This document shows positions 48,501 to 59,077 of a DNA stretch of 64,000 nt, piece after piece. Location of the stretch: NCBI RefSeq assembly GCF_011397635.1, contig NC_064767.1:2601501-2665500 (forward strand), written 5' to 3'. Position 1 is the first letter of the stretch. The number at the start of each line of letters is the position of its first letter. The notes below the pieces were generated by a model that was not told the origin of the DNA, made no database searches, and saw only the letters and a program-made list of their open reading frames with translations. The translations under genes and the position numbers were made by a program. This DNA is from Epinephelus fuscoguttatus (lineage: Eukaryota; Chordata; Actinopteri; Perciformes; Serranidae).

Positions 48501-50612
48501 AAACGTCAGAAGTCAAACTAACAAACTAACTGTGTCTTATTTCGTCTGACAGTTTTCTCCCTGATGAAGAGAAACATTTGAGACCCGCAGTGTATCTATG
48601 TTTTCAGCTCCTGTCGGATCAGACTGGTTACAAGAGTATTAATCAAACTGACAAGTGATAGTTATTGTTCAATGGCTCTTTTATGGTTGATGTTTTAACA
48701 GTTCTTTTGTCTCTTTGTGAAATAGATTTTGTTTTTGTTTTTTTTAGATCTCATGTTTTCTGAAATAAAAGTTGGCCCTTGGTGTGCTTGGGTCGATCAC
48801 TGAATGACAATTATTAATGTGTTGCACTGCGTCCACTTTTCGTAATGTCTGATGTAATTTGATGTATTTGTTATGTGGTTTAGTTTTTTGGTTAAATGTT
48901 GTTTTGTATTTTTGTATTTTACATGTGTTTATGTGAAACAGTTGACGTCCTGGGATGTAAGAAAAATTCAAAAAAAATTCTGAAAATGAGGTGATATCAG
49001 ATTAAATTAAATTAAATTAATTAACATAAAAAATGAAATAAAATAAATCAGATCAGATCAAATAAAAATTAAATTAAATCAAAATAAAATGAAATGAGAA
49101 TAAACTGTAATTTGAATAATTTCAGTCGGGGCGACAGGCAGCTAAGACATATTTTCAGTATCAGTAAATCTGTGGATTATTTTCTCCATTAATTATGTGC
49201 CATGACACAACATCAGGAAACGTAAAAAAAAGAGTGACGTCTTCAAATGTCGTGTTTTCAGGGGCGGAGCTAGACTCTCAGCACAGTGGGGGCGGAGCTT
49301 CCTCAGGGGCCCTTGTGACTAACTCGGCAGATATCTCCATGCGCTGTGAACAATGTCTCTCTTGTTGAGACAAGCAAACCTATAATGTCTAATAAAACAT
49401 ACAATCAGCTGCAGTGATGACACAGAGCTCACAGCACACAGCGCCCCCTGCTGGACCTCCATTGAATACTAACAGTGACCAGAAGAAGAGGGGGCTGTTG
49501 GGGGGCCCTTTCGAGATGAGGCCCTGGGGCGATTTTTGTTTAACTGATTGTAAAATAGCTTCCCATTAATTTTCTGTGTGTCGAGTCATTGAACTGTTTC
49601 AGCTCTAAAATGAGCCTTGGACATCGGGCGGTTTTGAAACACTGAATATTCCCTTTGTTGTATTTTGTGCATTTACACACATTTACATGCAACATCCAAA
49701 ACACACTGTACATTTATAAAATATAAGGTTTTAGTAAGGTTGAAAGTGCTTAACAGAATGACAGGGAGGTATTGATGCAGGCTAATATGACTCTGGAAAG
49801 GGGCCACAATCAATCGATCAACCAGTCGACCAGTCATTTGATCAATCAGTTAATCTATCTATCTATCTATGTCAGGTTACGTCATACCAAAATTTATATT
49901 CCAGTGTTTCCATTTTACATGTAAACATCCGCCCCTCCCACACACACCCCCGCATCACCTCCATCACCACCGCCTGATCCCTCGCTCCTCTCCCCGCATC
50001 CCTGCATCCCTCCCCGGCCTCCCGCTCTGTGCGAGCCCGCTCTCCTCCCGCAGCTGCATCAATGTGCCACATTTCACATTTCTGTCGCGTGACAGGCGGA
50101 CAGCAGCGGGACAGCAGCGGGCCACAGTATCTGCGATGACTGCTCACATTTTTATTCTCAGCACACGGCTGGTAATAAATAAAATGCGCTGTGACAGTTT
50201 GTGGACAGATGAGTGAGAAGGACACGGTGTCACAGAGGAAGCGAGCAGCTCCTGCAGGGATGTATGGAGCAGATGATAGGAACATCCCATAATAATATAT
50301 ACAACAGATGAATGCAGGGGTTGATCAGGCCTCTGACGGTCATTACTGAGCGCCACAGAAACACACAGTGGTTTCATAACTGTATTATACGATTATTAAA
50401 ACGATTTGCTCCGTTAGAGAATTTAATGGCTGCGATAGGCCCCGCGTGCAGGGACCCCCCACCACCATATCCAAAATGAGAGAGAGGTAAACAGAGGATG
50501 AGAGCATCCTTTACCCGAACATCCCCCCGAGGAAGGATCCGGACGCTTTGACCTTCTTGTCGGCCTCAGCCATCAGCTGCATGGCCTCCTTCTCTTTGCC
50601 GGAGTTGTCCAT
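36930..50612 (-). CDS. napb: Beta-SNAP (NSF attachment protein), complete, ten coding exons
   Basis: SNAP adaptor that binds SNARE complexes and recruits the NSF ATPase to disassemble them after membrane fusion; the beta form is brain-enriched in vertebrates. Coding exons in transcript order: 50612-50515, 45498-45419, 44892-44776, 41157-41111, 40968-40891, 40800-40745, 40371-40287, 38613-38509, 38416-38348, 37082-36930. They sum to 888 bases (295 residues plus stop) and every junction keeps phase with GT-AG ends. The start [17 protein letters not shown] and the stop after GDLK match the family's normal length. F27-L28 sits in the membrane-attachment loop and L294, needed for NSF activation in alpha-SNAP, is conserved. 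[18 protein letters not shown] and EFDS favour beta over alpha SNAP. TPR-like helices fill the protein. Introns carry many (CA)n tracts and LINE/RTE fragments. Confidence 0.96.
38471..38506. repeat. (TG)18 microsatellite beside a napb donor
   Basis: Lies immediately next to the donor of the exon at 38509-38613; on the transcript it is a (CA)n run starting within the GTAC donor. Confidence 0.95.
38755..38960. repeat. Teleost interspersed repeat fragment
   Basis: GTAAATGGTGAACGGGCCTG, CACTCAAAGCGCTTTAACTC and GAGCAATTTGGGGTTCAGTA are pieces of a repeat I remember as common in fish genomes. Non-coding; family not named. Confidence 0.5.
39080..39965 (-). mobile_element. L2-like LINE reverse transcriptase fragment
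   Basis: On the minus strand CAGGGTTCGGTGC at 39935-39947 marks the [10 protein letters not shown] block. TGCTATGCTGATGACACCCA near 39843-39862 encodes the CYADDTQ catalytic motif. The segment continues towards the C-terminus through 39450-39746 and the UTR-like end. Heavily mutated; a poly-G tract sits at 39181-39202. Confidence 0.65.
40005..40245 (+). mobile_element. RTE-like (Rex3-type) LINE 3' fragment with (ATGG)n tail
   Basis: Contains GGAGCTCGGAGTAGAGCCGC, TGGTTCAACATCTGATCAGG, GTAGGAGGCCCCGGGGCAGA and CACGCTGGAGGGATTATATA, then a GATGGATGG tail at 40219-40244. A related sequence occurs at 54195-54560. The tail type is usual for RTE-group LINEs. Confidence 0.6.
40979..41048. repeat. 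(CA)n microsatellite upstream of a napb acceptor
   Basis: More than 25 CA units directly beyond the acceptor of exon 40891-40968; on the transcript a long (UG)n run sits about 10 bases before the AG. Confidence 0.95.
41567..42600. repeat. Cluster of DNA-element fragments in napb intron
   Basis: AGTGTTGGGGGTAACATGCT with GTAACGCGTTACAGTAATAT at 41568-41610 is a hAT-type edge. The segments 41955-42100 and 42420-42600 share GAGCGAGGAGCGG-type blocks at both ends, as expected of one non-autonomous element. A direct duplication of about 50 bases lies inside (42211 and 42330). Confidence 0.45.
43632..44252. mobile_element. Probable DNA transposon with degenerate long TIRs and one open frame
   Basis: The left flank GAGGCTGCTGTCAGCCCT and the reverse complement of the right flank (AAGGCTGCTTTCACACCT) form an inverted pair that continues loosely inwards (TTTGGTCTGAATC against TTTGGTTCGGTTC). 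A 129-codon frame at 43702-44091 (+) has no recognised domain; its middle is hydrophobic ([17 protein letters not shown]). Whether the frame means anything is unknown. Confidence 0.45.
44712..44758. repeat. (TG)n microsatellite downstream of napb exon 3
   Basis: Transcript-sense (CA)n about 17 bases after the donor of exon 44776-44892. Confidence 0.95.
44895..44945. repeat. (AC)n microsatellite at the acceptor of napb exon 3
   Basis: Transcript-sense (UG)n running right up to UAG at the acceptor; there is no separate polypyrimidine tract. Confidence 0.95.
45176..45203. repeat. (TG)n microsatellite
   Basis: Mid-intron TG run between napb exons 2 and 3. Confidence 0.9.
45378..45411. repeat. 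(TG)n microsatellite downstream of napb exon 2
   Basis: Transcript-sense (CA)n starting about 8 bases after the donor of exon 45419-45498. Confidence 0.95.
45504..45531. repeat. (AC)n microsatellite at the acceptor of napb exon 2
   Basis: Transcript-sense (UG)n followed only by UUAUAG before the exon. Confidence 0.95.
46660..47475. repeat. Interspersed repeat in napb intron 1, including a near-identical 330-bp block
   Basis: 47143-47472 is matched without gaps by 59484-59813, with only a handful of base changes. The preceding part (GGTGGAGCTAGAAACCCTGC, GATTGGTCAGTAGAGGACGC) has the look of the same fish DNA element but is absent from the second copy. Non-coding. Confidence 0.7.
47476..48990. 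other. napb intron 1, no feature recognised
   Basis: Ordinary intronic sequence. Short frames lack domain content. Confidence 0.45.
49000..49110. repeat. A/T-rich (AAATT)-like simple repeat
   Basis: Repeated TTAAATTAAA and AAATAAAAT units. Confidence 0.8.
49847..49870. repeat. (ATCT)n microsatellite
   Basis: About five ATCT units following CAATCAATC-type sequence. Confidence 0.8.
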
Positions 50613-50830
50613 GGCGGGCCGGGTGTGCCGCTGGCGGAGGGACGGGAGGAGAACAGGCCGATGTTCCGCAGTGGACGGAGAGGAGGAGGAGAGGATCGGA
50701 GGAGGGAGACGTCTCTGCTGGTGGTGCTGATGCTGAGAGGGGCTGCAGCTCTTCTTCTACGGCGAGAGAGGAGCGGCATCTATGGCTCAATGGCACCACC
50801 TGCTGGAAAGTTACAGCAAAGGCAGCTGTG
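50613..50830 (-). promoter_or_regulatory. napb 5' UTR and promoter region
   Basis: G/C-rich with several CpGs immediately upstream of the napb ATG and no obvious TATA box, as expected for a CpG-type housekeeping/neuronal promoter. The start site cannot be placed. Confidence 0.4.
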
Positions 50831-51089
50831 TGGTTCAAGGAGAGGTAAAAAATACATCTATGTTTTCTGACTAACCTCTGAGTGGTGTCCCGCAGAGGAG
50901 GAGGAAGGATTCAGCAACGCCACACTGTAAAAATGTTTCAAAGGTCCTGCATCCTAAAGTGAAGTTAGGGACTGTTCGTTACTTATGAGGTAGAAGGGGG
51001 GTGGTGCAAAAAGGGGGAGGCATGTCAAATAATTTTAAGCATTTGGGGAGGGGCATACAAATTTAAATGGCTGCATTTTGTATTTATTC

Positions 51090-51450
51090 AACCTGGTTTC
51101 ACTTCAGAGTTGTCGAAATCCGGTGCTTGGTCAGTGACTTCCGGCGTCAGACACAGACGAAAAAAGCCGTCCTTTCATTTATTTTACTGCAGATTTTTCA
51201 ACACGTTCTCATCCTGAGTCATCGCACATCACTGCTTTGTCAGTGGACTTTCATGTCTACATATTATGAGCTAGGTATCCTCCTGCATCTGTTGTTGACA
51301 TTCTGGGACGCCACAGCCGATGCTGAGATGTCGACAAAAAAACACGATTAGGTATCGGCAGCAAAAGCCAACATCATCCTCACTGTGACCTCGTCACATG
51401 TCCATGTTTGGTCATGGACTTTCCACGTCCACATATGACGTCCAAGGTAC
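51090..51450. repeat. Interspersed repeat family, copy 2 (rearranged)
   Basis: The left part (AGTTGTCGAAATCCGG, GTCAGTGACTTCCGG) matches copy 1 in direct orientation. 51380-51450 matches copies 1 and 3 in reverse (CATGTCCATGTTTGGTCATG, ATATGACGTCCAAGGTACCC). This fits a short element with both ends retained. Confidence 0.55.
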
Positions 51451-52319
51451 CCTGGCTTCACCGTGATGACAGCAGGGGCGGGTCTTATCTAACCCTGGGA
51501 ACATCTTTGCTATTCTGCTTCTGTTCTTATCTTGTAATTGAGATAAGGTGTCTTTTGTTTCAGTGACTGCAGTGCACTCCTGTACAGACATGACCAAAGA
51601 GGTGATACTGCTCTGTGTCAGTGTTGGTTACAGCTTGTTTCTGCTGCCCCCATGTGGCTGGTTGGTAGAACTGAATCTGAGTCACAGTAACTGCAGTAAA
51701 ACCAAAAGAAAGAAACCTTGAAGAAGCTTTAGAAACCTTGTGAGCACGAATAGAAATAAAAAAATAAGTTCAGTGTTTCAGCAATTAAGACAATTTAAAG
51801 AAACTATAGTTCTATAAATACTTAAAGAAAGATTAAAAACAGGAGGAATAAAATGCAAATACAATGAGAAAACTAAAGCAACACATTGTGTAAGAAAGGA
51901 TTTTACCACCAAGGTTAATAAATAGACAAACAAACCAGCCGCCTACAGTAAGACAGACAGAAAATCATACACACACAAAACTACTCGTTAAATTTTCAAT
52001 CTGTGGGTGAAATCAGAGGCAGAAACTTCATCGTAGTGCAGCAGAATACTGACAGACCATCTCTTAGCTTGAAAACCCTCCTCCGTGTTCCTCCCCCGTG
52101 ATAACTGCAGCACACTGCCTCTCTGTGAAAGCCCACAGCATCGTGCTCACACACTCAGTTTTGTGTTCGGACACAAATGCAGTGGGTTTGTCTTGATGTG
52201 GCTGACAACAGTAATTACCTCCTTTCAGTTGCCTCATCACTGCATCAGCTCCAAAATGTTAATACAGCTGCGACGCTGGACTTTAACACTCAGAATATAA
52301 CTCAGTTTTACTGATAAAT

Positions 52320-53130
52320 ACCTTTTGACCCTCATTATTTTATCCTGTTAGACATTTGTGTCAAGTTTTGTCATAATTAGCGTATGAATCCGTGAGTTAT
52401 GGCCCCAAACATTTTGACAAGCAAAACCTCATCAGTTCGTCCTTGAGTCCAGGTGGATGTTTGTGCCAAATTTAAAGAAATTCTCTCAAGGTGTTCTTGA
52501 GATATTGCGTTTACAAAAAATGAGACAGACACAAGGTCACTGTGACCTTAACCTCTGACCACAAAATTCTCATCAGTTCATCCTTGACTTAAAGTGGATG
52601 TTTGTCTCAAATTTGAAGAAATTCCCTCAAGGTGTTCTTGAGATATTGTGTTTACAGAAATGAGAAAGGTCACAGTGACCTTGATCTTTGACTATCAAAT
52701 TCTAATCAGTTCATCCTTGTGCCAAATTTAGAGAAATTGCCTCAAGGTGTTCAGGAGACATTGCATTCTGGAGAATGAGACGGCATCAAAGTCAAACTGA
52801 CCTTTGACCTATGACCACCATAATCTAATCAGTTGATCCTTGAGTCGAGGTGGATGTTTTTGCCAAATTTGAAAAAATTCACCAACGGTATTCCTGAGGT
52901 ATGACGTTGAATAATGGCCAGAAAAGTGTTTTTGCAGAACATTATGATGTCACAGTGGAGCTGACCTTTGACCTTTTGGATATAAATTGTAATCACTTCA
53001 TTATTTTATCCTTTTTGTGGACATTTTTGTGAAGTTTTGTCATAATTAGCGACAAATTCTTCAATTATGGCTAAAACCATGTTGCGTGAGGTCGCACTGA
53101 CCTTGACCATTGACCTTTGTGAAAGTACAG
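52320..53130. repeat. Tandem repeat array (units about 115-135 bp) rich in AGGTCA half-sites
   Basis: Units begin with TCATCAGTTCGTCCTTGAG-like sequence near 52428, 52567, 52701 and 52820. They run through TGCCAAATTTGAAGAAATTC, CTCAAGGTGTTCTTGAGATA and an AAGGTCACNGTGACCTT block. Copies are diverged; flanking partial units (TTTTGTCATAATTAGCG at 52367 and 53034) bracket the array. Non-coding. Confidence 0.85.
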
Positions 53131-53289
53131 GAAAGACAACTTTCTGCTAGTCGAAGAAAAGACCCCAAATTGCATTTATATTTTCTCCCATTCCTCTGAG
53201 TGGTATTCAGCAGTGGTGGAAGAAGTACAGCATGAAACACGGCTGGTTGCTGTTAATGTTTAACGGTGCCTGGCGGAGTCAGGGGGACA

Positions 53290-53700
53290 CGACCGGCGTA
53301 AGGCGGCGGCAGTCTGAGTATGGTAGGTGAGCAGGAGGGGTGGTGGATGGAACCAACAACCACTGACTTTCACCCAGGAGAGTGGTGTTCACTTCCTGTA
53401 AGACTGTAAAGCCAAACCCTGTTCTTTTTTCCTAAACCCAACCATGTGTGTGTATGTTGAAGGAAAAAAAAAACGTGAATCTGTGGTGTTGTACTAACAT
53501 AGTGCTTTTATTTTGAAAGAGACTGTATCAAACTGTACACTGAACACAGACAATGCATGTAACAGGCTGAAGTTGACACGGCGTCCCAGAACGTCAACAA
53601 CCAACACACCCAGGGTACCTTGGACGTCATATGTGGACGTGGAAAGTCCATGACCAAACGTGGACATGTGACGAGGTCACAGTGAGGATGTGTTGACATG
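53290..53700 (+). repeat. Interspersed repeat family, copy 3
   Basis: Collinear with 13530-13910, including GGGGTGGTGGATGGA, CTAAACCCAACCATGTGTGT and AACAACCAACACACCCAGGG. Confidence 0.65.
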
Positions 53701-53759
53701 AGATGACAGGAGCTACACACGAGAAAGAGTTCAATAGTTAAAATAAAACAATCAGTTAA

Positions 53760-54205
53760 ATTAAAGTTAAGAGAATACCTTCATATATAAATCAGTTTTG
53801 AGAAGTGACTTAGAGACAAAAGTGAATTCAGGCCACAAACCCTGTGACAGCACATTTATAAACGTGTGTTTTAAGAGGGATTTCACAAAGTGGATAAGGA
53901 ACTCACCGGGCTCTCCTCAGGGAAGTTGTTCCAGGGAGTGGGGCTCTAATAATGAAAGGCTCAGTCACCTTTGGTTTTCAGCCTGGAGTGTGGAACAGTC
54001 GGCAGAGCCTTCATTAAGGACCTGAGGTTATGACCGGGCATGTATGGAGTCGAAAGATCTAAGTTGTATTTAGGTGCCAGTCCAGAGCGGGCCTTAAAGG
54101 CTATTGTTAAAATCTTAACATCAATTCTGAAATTTACCGTGAGCCAATGAAGAGAAGCTAAAGAAGTCTGGCAGCGGAATTTTGGACAAGATGTAGTTTG
54201 CGGGT
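53760..54205 (-). mobile_element. L2-like LINE 3' fragment
   Basis: Minus-strand C-terminal ORF2 and UTR-type sequence (the GAGCCAATGAAGAGAAGCTA stretch at 54131-54150 and GGGCCTTAAAGGCTATTG near 54089-54106 are typical reversed L2 wording). Frameshifted. Confidence 0.5.
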
Positions 54206-54620
54206 TTGCCCCGGGGCCTCCTACCAGTGGGACGTGCCTGGAACACCTCTAACAGGAGGCGCCCAGGAGGATCCTGATCAGATGTTGAACCACCTCAACA
54301 TGAAGGAGCAGCGGCTCTACTCCGAGCTCCCTCCAGATGTCTGACTCCTCCCCCTATCTCTAAGGCTGAGCCCAGACACCCTACAGAGGAAACTCATTTC
54401 AGACGCTTGTATCTGTGACCTCATTCTTTCAGTCACTACCCAGAGCTCATAGGTGAGGGTTGGGACGTGGGTTCCACTGGTAGGAGGCCCCGGGACAGAC
54501 CCAGAACACACTGGAGGGATTAAATATATATATCGTCTGGCCTGGGAACACCTCGGGGTCCTCCAGGACGTCTGGAGTACTTTGCTCAGCCTGCTGCATT
54601 CACGACCCGGCTTCGGATAC
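54205..54620. mobile_element. RTE-like LINE 3' fragments in opposite orientations
   Basis: 54206-54340 is the reverse of the sequence at 40030-40180 (CCGGGGCCTCCTACCAGTGG, GATCCTGATCAGATGTTGAA). 54478-54610 is in direct orientation (TAGGAGGCCCCGGGACAGAC, CTGGAGGGATTAAATATATA). The two halves could fold back on each other. Confidence 0.6.
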
Positions 54621-54719
54621 TGAAAGAAGGTTCCACAGAGGAGGAGTCTGATTGCTGAAGGCTCTGGCTCCTTTACGAGGAGACTTTTGGAGACACAAGT
54701 CACCATAAAAACTGAACAC

Positions 54720-56030
54720 AGCTCATTTTTAGATCAAATATTTTTAATTTTCAATTGGTCTTAAAATAGCATTCAGTAAAACCCAATAAACAATTGAACT
54801 GGCGGAGAAATCCAAGACGATAAAGCATGCTCAGTTTAATCGCTAACGCACAGGTGCGTTCAACAAGGTGTTTTGTTGGAGAACCACTTTGCAGACTTCA
54901 ACATGTTCTTAACAGATCATTTTATGTGGAAACAGAATAGTGAGGTACTTTAGCGTTAGCAGCTGAGTCTAAAATATTGCCATTAAAACTGCAGTGTAGG
55001 CTACCTTTACGAGGTCAGGAGCAGGTCGTGGCCAAGATTGTTCGATCTCAATCAACAGCGGCTTAAATTTGAAGAAATGGTTCCCTGCAAAAAGATTGTT
55101 GAACACAGCGTGAGCCTTAGCACAGAAGAAAAGCAAAACATGGAAAATATTCCAACCAATATTTTCTGGAAGATCACTGTACAAAGAGAGACGAGCTCCG
55201 GTCATTTTACATTTTTACAAAAAGGTCAACTTTGCACTCTGAAATGATCTCAACAGCTTTATAAATGTTCTTGATCCTTAATTAACAATTAATAAATCAT
55301 CAGAACGATAACCGTGTTTAAACAACCTGCACATTAAATCAAATAAATCATGCAGTGGCGGCAGACTCTGAGGCTCCTCCACGTCGAACAGGACGTCCAG
55401 CTGTCAGTCGGTGTGTGTAGCAGTCTGAGGGAGCTGATTGGACGTTGCTGCTACTGCTCAGAAAAATCTGGTTGTTTTAAAATAAAAATTTACAAAGACG
55501 TATTTATCCTGTAATCTGTCAGTGCACATCCTCCTCCTTCCCTTACGCAAAGTAAAAGTTGGTCCATAAATGTCTTAGGCTAACAGTCATGCTATGATAT
55601 ATAAATTTAATATCTTAACAGAAATTACTATTGAGATTCATCTTTCTCCCAAAATCTCATGAATAAATAAATAAGTGCATAATCAAACTATTTTCTGACT
55701 CAATAAATGATCCAGCAGAAGTCTAGCATAAATCTGGTAAAATACAAAGAACAGTTTACTGAGCCTGTTTCTGTATCCTCTGAAATCACACTGAACTCAG
55801 TCAGATGATTATTCACTCAAATCAAGTGTGTCAACATTCTCGTTAAAGGGATAGTTTGGATCTCTCTGAAGTGGGGTTGCAGTTGTATAAGGTATGTATC
55901 CATCGTCAGTGTATTATAAACAGTAAATGTCAGTCAGCACGTCTGCAGTTTGGAGAAGCAGACTGGAGTCTGATCAGGAGGCAAAGTAAATCACTGCTGT
56001 GGAAGGGGCAGCAGCAAAACGCATTATAGT
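54720..56030. other. Intergenic sequence, no gene recognised
   Basis: A 70-residue frame at 55038-55247 (+) has no known domain. Otherwise A/T-rich, unremarkable. Confidence 0.4.
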
Positions 56031-57585
56031 CAGTGGTTCCCAACTGGTGTGTGGCGGTCCAAAAGTGGGTCGCGGGTCCTTCTGAATGGGCAGCAAGTGA
56101 CTCACGAACATGTCAAGTTTGTAAAAAACACACTTTTTTTTCAAGTACAGTGAATTTCTGGCACAGAGCTTTTATTTTGAAGTGCCGTTTCCTGCCGTAG
56201 AGTAAGTAACTACTTGACAGAGACAGCAAACTAGCTTGACAACAAGGCCGAACACAAGTATGACGCTGAATATATTAAACTTTATGGACCTTGAACTAAA
56301 GCCCCTTTTACACTGCTAGATTTTCAGCGAATGTTGGGCCGTTTTGCCGGTAAGCTGCGAGCGTTTTAGTCTCGCCACCAGACCATCAGAGATCTCCGCC
56401 TTCTGATAGTCTGGGGACACTCCTTTCTAAAGTGTGTTTAACACACCGGAGAAAACGGCCAGCAACAAAGCAACGCCTCTTGCATTTTTGAAAAGGACAC
56501 GCCCTCCCGGAAATGTGCGCTCCTCCTTTTCTCGTCTGCAAGGAAACAAACACACAGAGAGCTTGAAAATGGATGCCGAGAGATTTAACTCCGTTTTATC
56601 AAACGTGTGCTCAGTCCACAAGATTGTGGAAATGAAGGACTTGAGCCATTTTGTACCGCTGCAGGTGTTTCTAGTGGGACTATGTTTAGGAGCACAAGAG
56701 TTCAGCGAGCCACCGAAGGACCGCCCTGCAGATTTACTATTGGTTCTGCAACGTAGGGAGTTTTTTAAAACTCTGAAATTGTATCCGCCCATCTAAACAC
56801 AAAATCAGGGAGAAAGACATCAGTCTTTAGTTAAGCAAAGCGTCTAAAGACTGACTTGTGAGTCTGCGAGCGTTTAGTCACACAGAGCCAGATTGGTGAG
56901 TTGATCCGAGGTGCCCAATTTTCCGCCTCGTAGGGTAGACATACTGGCAGAATCTTTTAGTTTAAACAGACTGATGACTTGTGGGAGGGGCTGTTGATGA
57001 CTTGTGGGAGGAGCTGTTGATGACTTGTGGGAGGAGCTGTTGATGACTTGTGGGAGGGGCTGTTGGTGACGCTGCACGTGCGAGCCACTGGCGGTGGATA
57101 AACAGGAAACAGCTGATAGCAGGAATTAGCGAGCAGCTAGTAGCAAGAGGGAAACACAAACCTGACAGACACTGTAAAGATGAACAACTGGGGAGACAAG
57201 GAATTGCGCGCCCTCCTTGTCCTCGCAAACGAAGAGGCCATTAACCGCCAGATGACGGGGACGGTGAAGGACGGGCCAACTTATGAGAGAATCACCGAAG
57301 GACTGACCAGCCGCGGCTTCCCTCCCACGTCACTGTTTACATCACACGCTGAGCTACACGTTTTGTTACTTGCTCACGCCCCCCATTGCCCCGAAAAAGG
57401 CACATTCTGTATAAACAAAAGTAGGTAGGCGGCATTTTGCTGCACTCCCCGATTTTGTTTTTATACTGTCAATGCTGAAAAAAGACTGATTGGGCTTTCC
57501 TGCAAATTTGCACAATTCCTATCTAAAAGGGCTACTGACTAAGGAGAAATCTGGACCCTGTGGCTGAACCAGTTGGGAACCACTG
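56031..57585. mobile_element. hAT-like element carrying a Harbinger insertion
   Basis: The ends CAGTGGTTCCCAACTGGT (56031) and ACCAGTTGGGAACCACTG (to 57585) are perfect inverted repeats, of the kind seen in hAT-Charlie-like elements. The body resembles GTCGCGGGTCC-type hAT sequence. A clear 8-bp duplication was not found at the flanks. The Harbinger-like insertion occupies 56300-57537. Confidence 0.7.
56300..57537 (+). mobile_element. PIF/Harbinger-like element with Myb/SANT-like protein fragment
   Basis: The flanks share ACTAA (56295-56299 and 57538-57542), which includes the TAA usual for Harbinger. Removing the element restores the hAT sequence. At 57180-57330 (+) the frame NNWGDKELRALLVLANEEAI then TYERITEGLTSRGFP is a Myb/SANT-like trihelix domain, the second protein of Harbinger transposons. 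No transposase is present. A four-copy 23-bp minisatellite (GATGACTTGTGGGAGGAGCT type) lies at 56972-57065 just before it. An upstream 120-codon frame (56434-56796) is unassigned. Confidence 0.65.
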
Positions 57586-58735
57586 ACCTAGCAAACTAGA
57601 ATTACCACCTTGCGGTTGTATGCCTCTGCACACCAGTCCAGTATTTCTGACAGTTTCCATTCATGTCAGTGAAAACATGGATGCTTCACACACAGCAGAT
57701 CTATACAACAACAACAACAACAAACAACCGACAGTCCCGTCATTATAAAGACAATGGTCAAAAAGATATTGCCTGGTGAGTCATAGCTCTGGAGATTGGC
57801 TCTTCAGGTGAGAAATCAAGTTTAATTAGTGGCTGTCCACACATGAGTTCAAGCTAACACAGAGGTGGAGGAAGAACACATCTGTCAGTAAAAGTAGTAA
57901 CAACTTTGCGTGGGCATATGTTGACGTTTGTGCTTGGGGTGGCACTTGACGAGCGTCACATTATGCGCTACAACGCCGGTGTGTTTTCAGCTTGAATTGG
58001 AAATCTGACTTCATCGGGCATTCCAGCTGAAATGCCTCATTGGGAATCCAGAAATTCTGACTTCCCAATACGAATGGAACGCACCATAAGTACCTCATAC
58101 TACCCCCCCTCAAGAGATCCGATCTATCCTTTCACATCCTGAATATGGACTTCATCCCAGTTCCTATGTATTATATGGATGAACAATCACCCTATGGTGT
58201 AAAAAAGTAACACAAAAAAACAAAAAAGGCTCAATAATACTCTGAAATATTATATGACAGTAGATTCATTGATGTAACATAAAACCAAGATGGTAAAAAC
58301 CACTGTGTGTATTTGCCCACATCCTGAAACAGTATACAGTATTCACATTACACTGGTGTGTGTGTGTGTGTGTCATCACGTGCTGCTGTGCACATCGTCA
58401 CATGTTGTTATAGTGTGCAACATTATGTCTGATTGTAATCGATTTTACCTCTTTATTTTAGACGTGCTCGATATACGTGGGTGGAGGAAAAAGAGGAGGA
58501 GAGGAGCACGGTCCCTCCTTCATCACCACACAAAGTAAAATAACCTCCAGCTGCTCTTTGTAAATGTGGTATTATTGTAGTTTTAACCGTTGTAGAAGCT
58601 GTCATGGCCGCCGACAGCTGACTGACTAATGAGAAGATAAAAGAGCTGCTGGAAATCTGCTGCTGAAGCGATTGTGTGCCACTGTATAACGTCTCTCCAT
58701 CTGCATATAAAATATATGTTCACTACACAAACTGT
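57586..58735. other. Intergenic, downstream of the PLC-beta gene
   Basis: (CAA)n at 57707-57727 and a short (TG)n near 58357-58372. A TTTATT at about 58451 is a possible distal polyadenylation signal for the minus-strand PLC gene. No gene seen. Confidence 0.4.
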
Positions 58736-58738
58736 CAG

Positions 58739-58740
58739 AC

Positions 58741-58784
<44 letters not shown>
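58739..58784. repeat. (GATA)n microsatellite
   Basis: Eleven or so uninterrupted AGAT units. Confidence 0.95.
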
Positions 58785-59077
58785 CGGGTTGTCATGCAGT
58801 ACAAAGTGTTGGGTTTCAGTTGTCTGTCAAAATAACACATGACAGTAAATAAGACTTAATGGGTTCTGATGAAACGCTGAAGTACAGCAAAGTGCATGCT
58901 CGAATGGAATTAAAAAATAAATCATTAAAGCATTCTTCCATTAAAAACAAAGGTAACAGTCTTCATGGTCTTGAGCTCTCCTCTCACCACCCCTTCATCA
59001 TCGTTTCCACTCTTACTTCCTCGTACGTTGATCGATTCGCTCCGCACAGACTCTGGTTCTTCGCTCCTCGGCACACT

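Noticed and set aside
36930..50612. Calling the SNAP gene alpha (napa) rather than beta
   Set aside because: [19 protein letters not shown]27-L28, EFDS and the GDLK end agree better with beta-SNAP; alpha has F27-F28 and EYDS. A search would settle it.
56972..57065. Regular repeats resembling a small CRISPR-like array
   Set aside because: The 23-bp units are directly adjacent with no spacers and the genome is vertebrate; a minisatellite.
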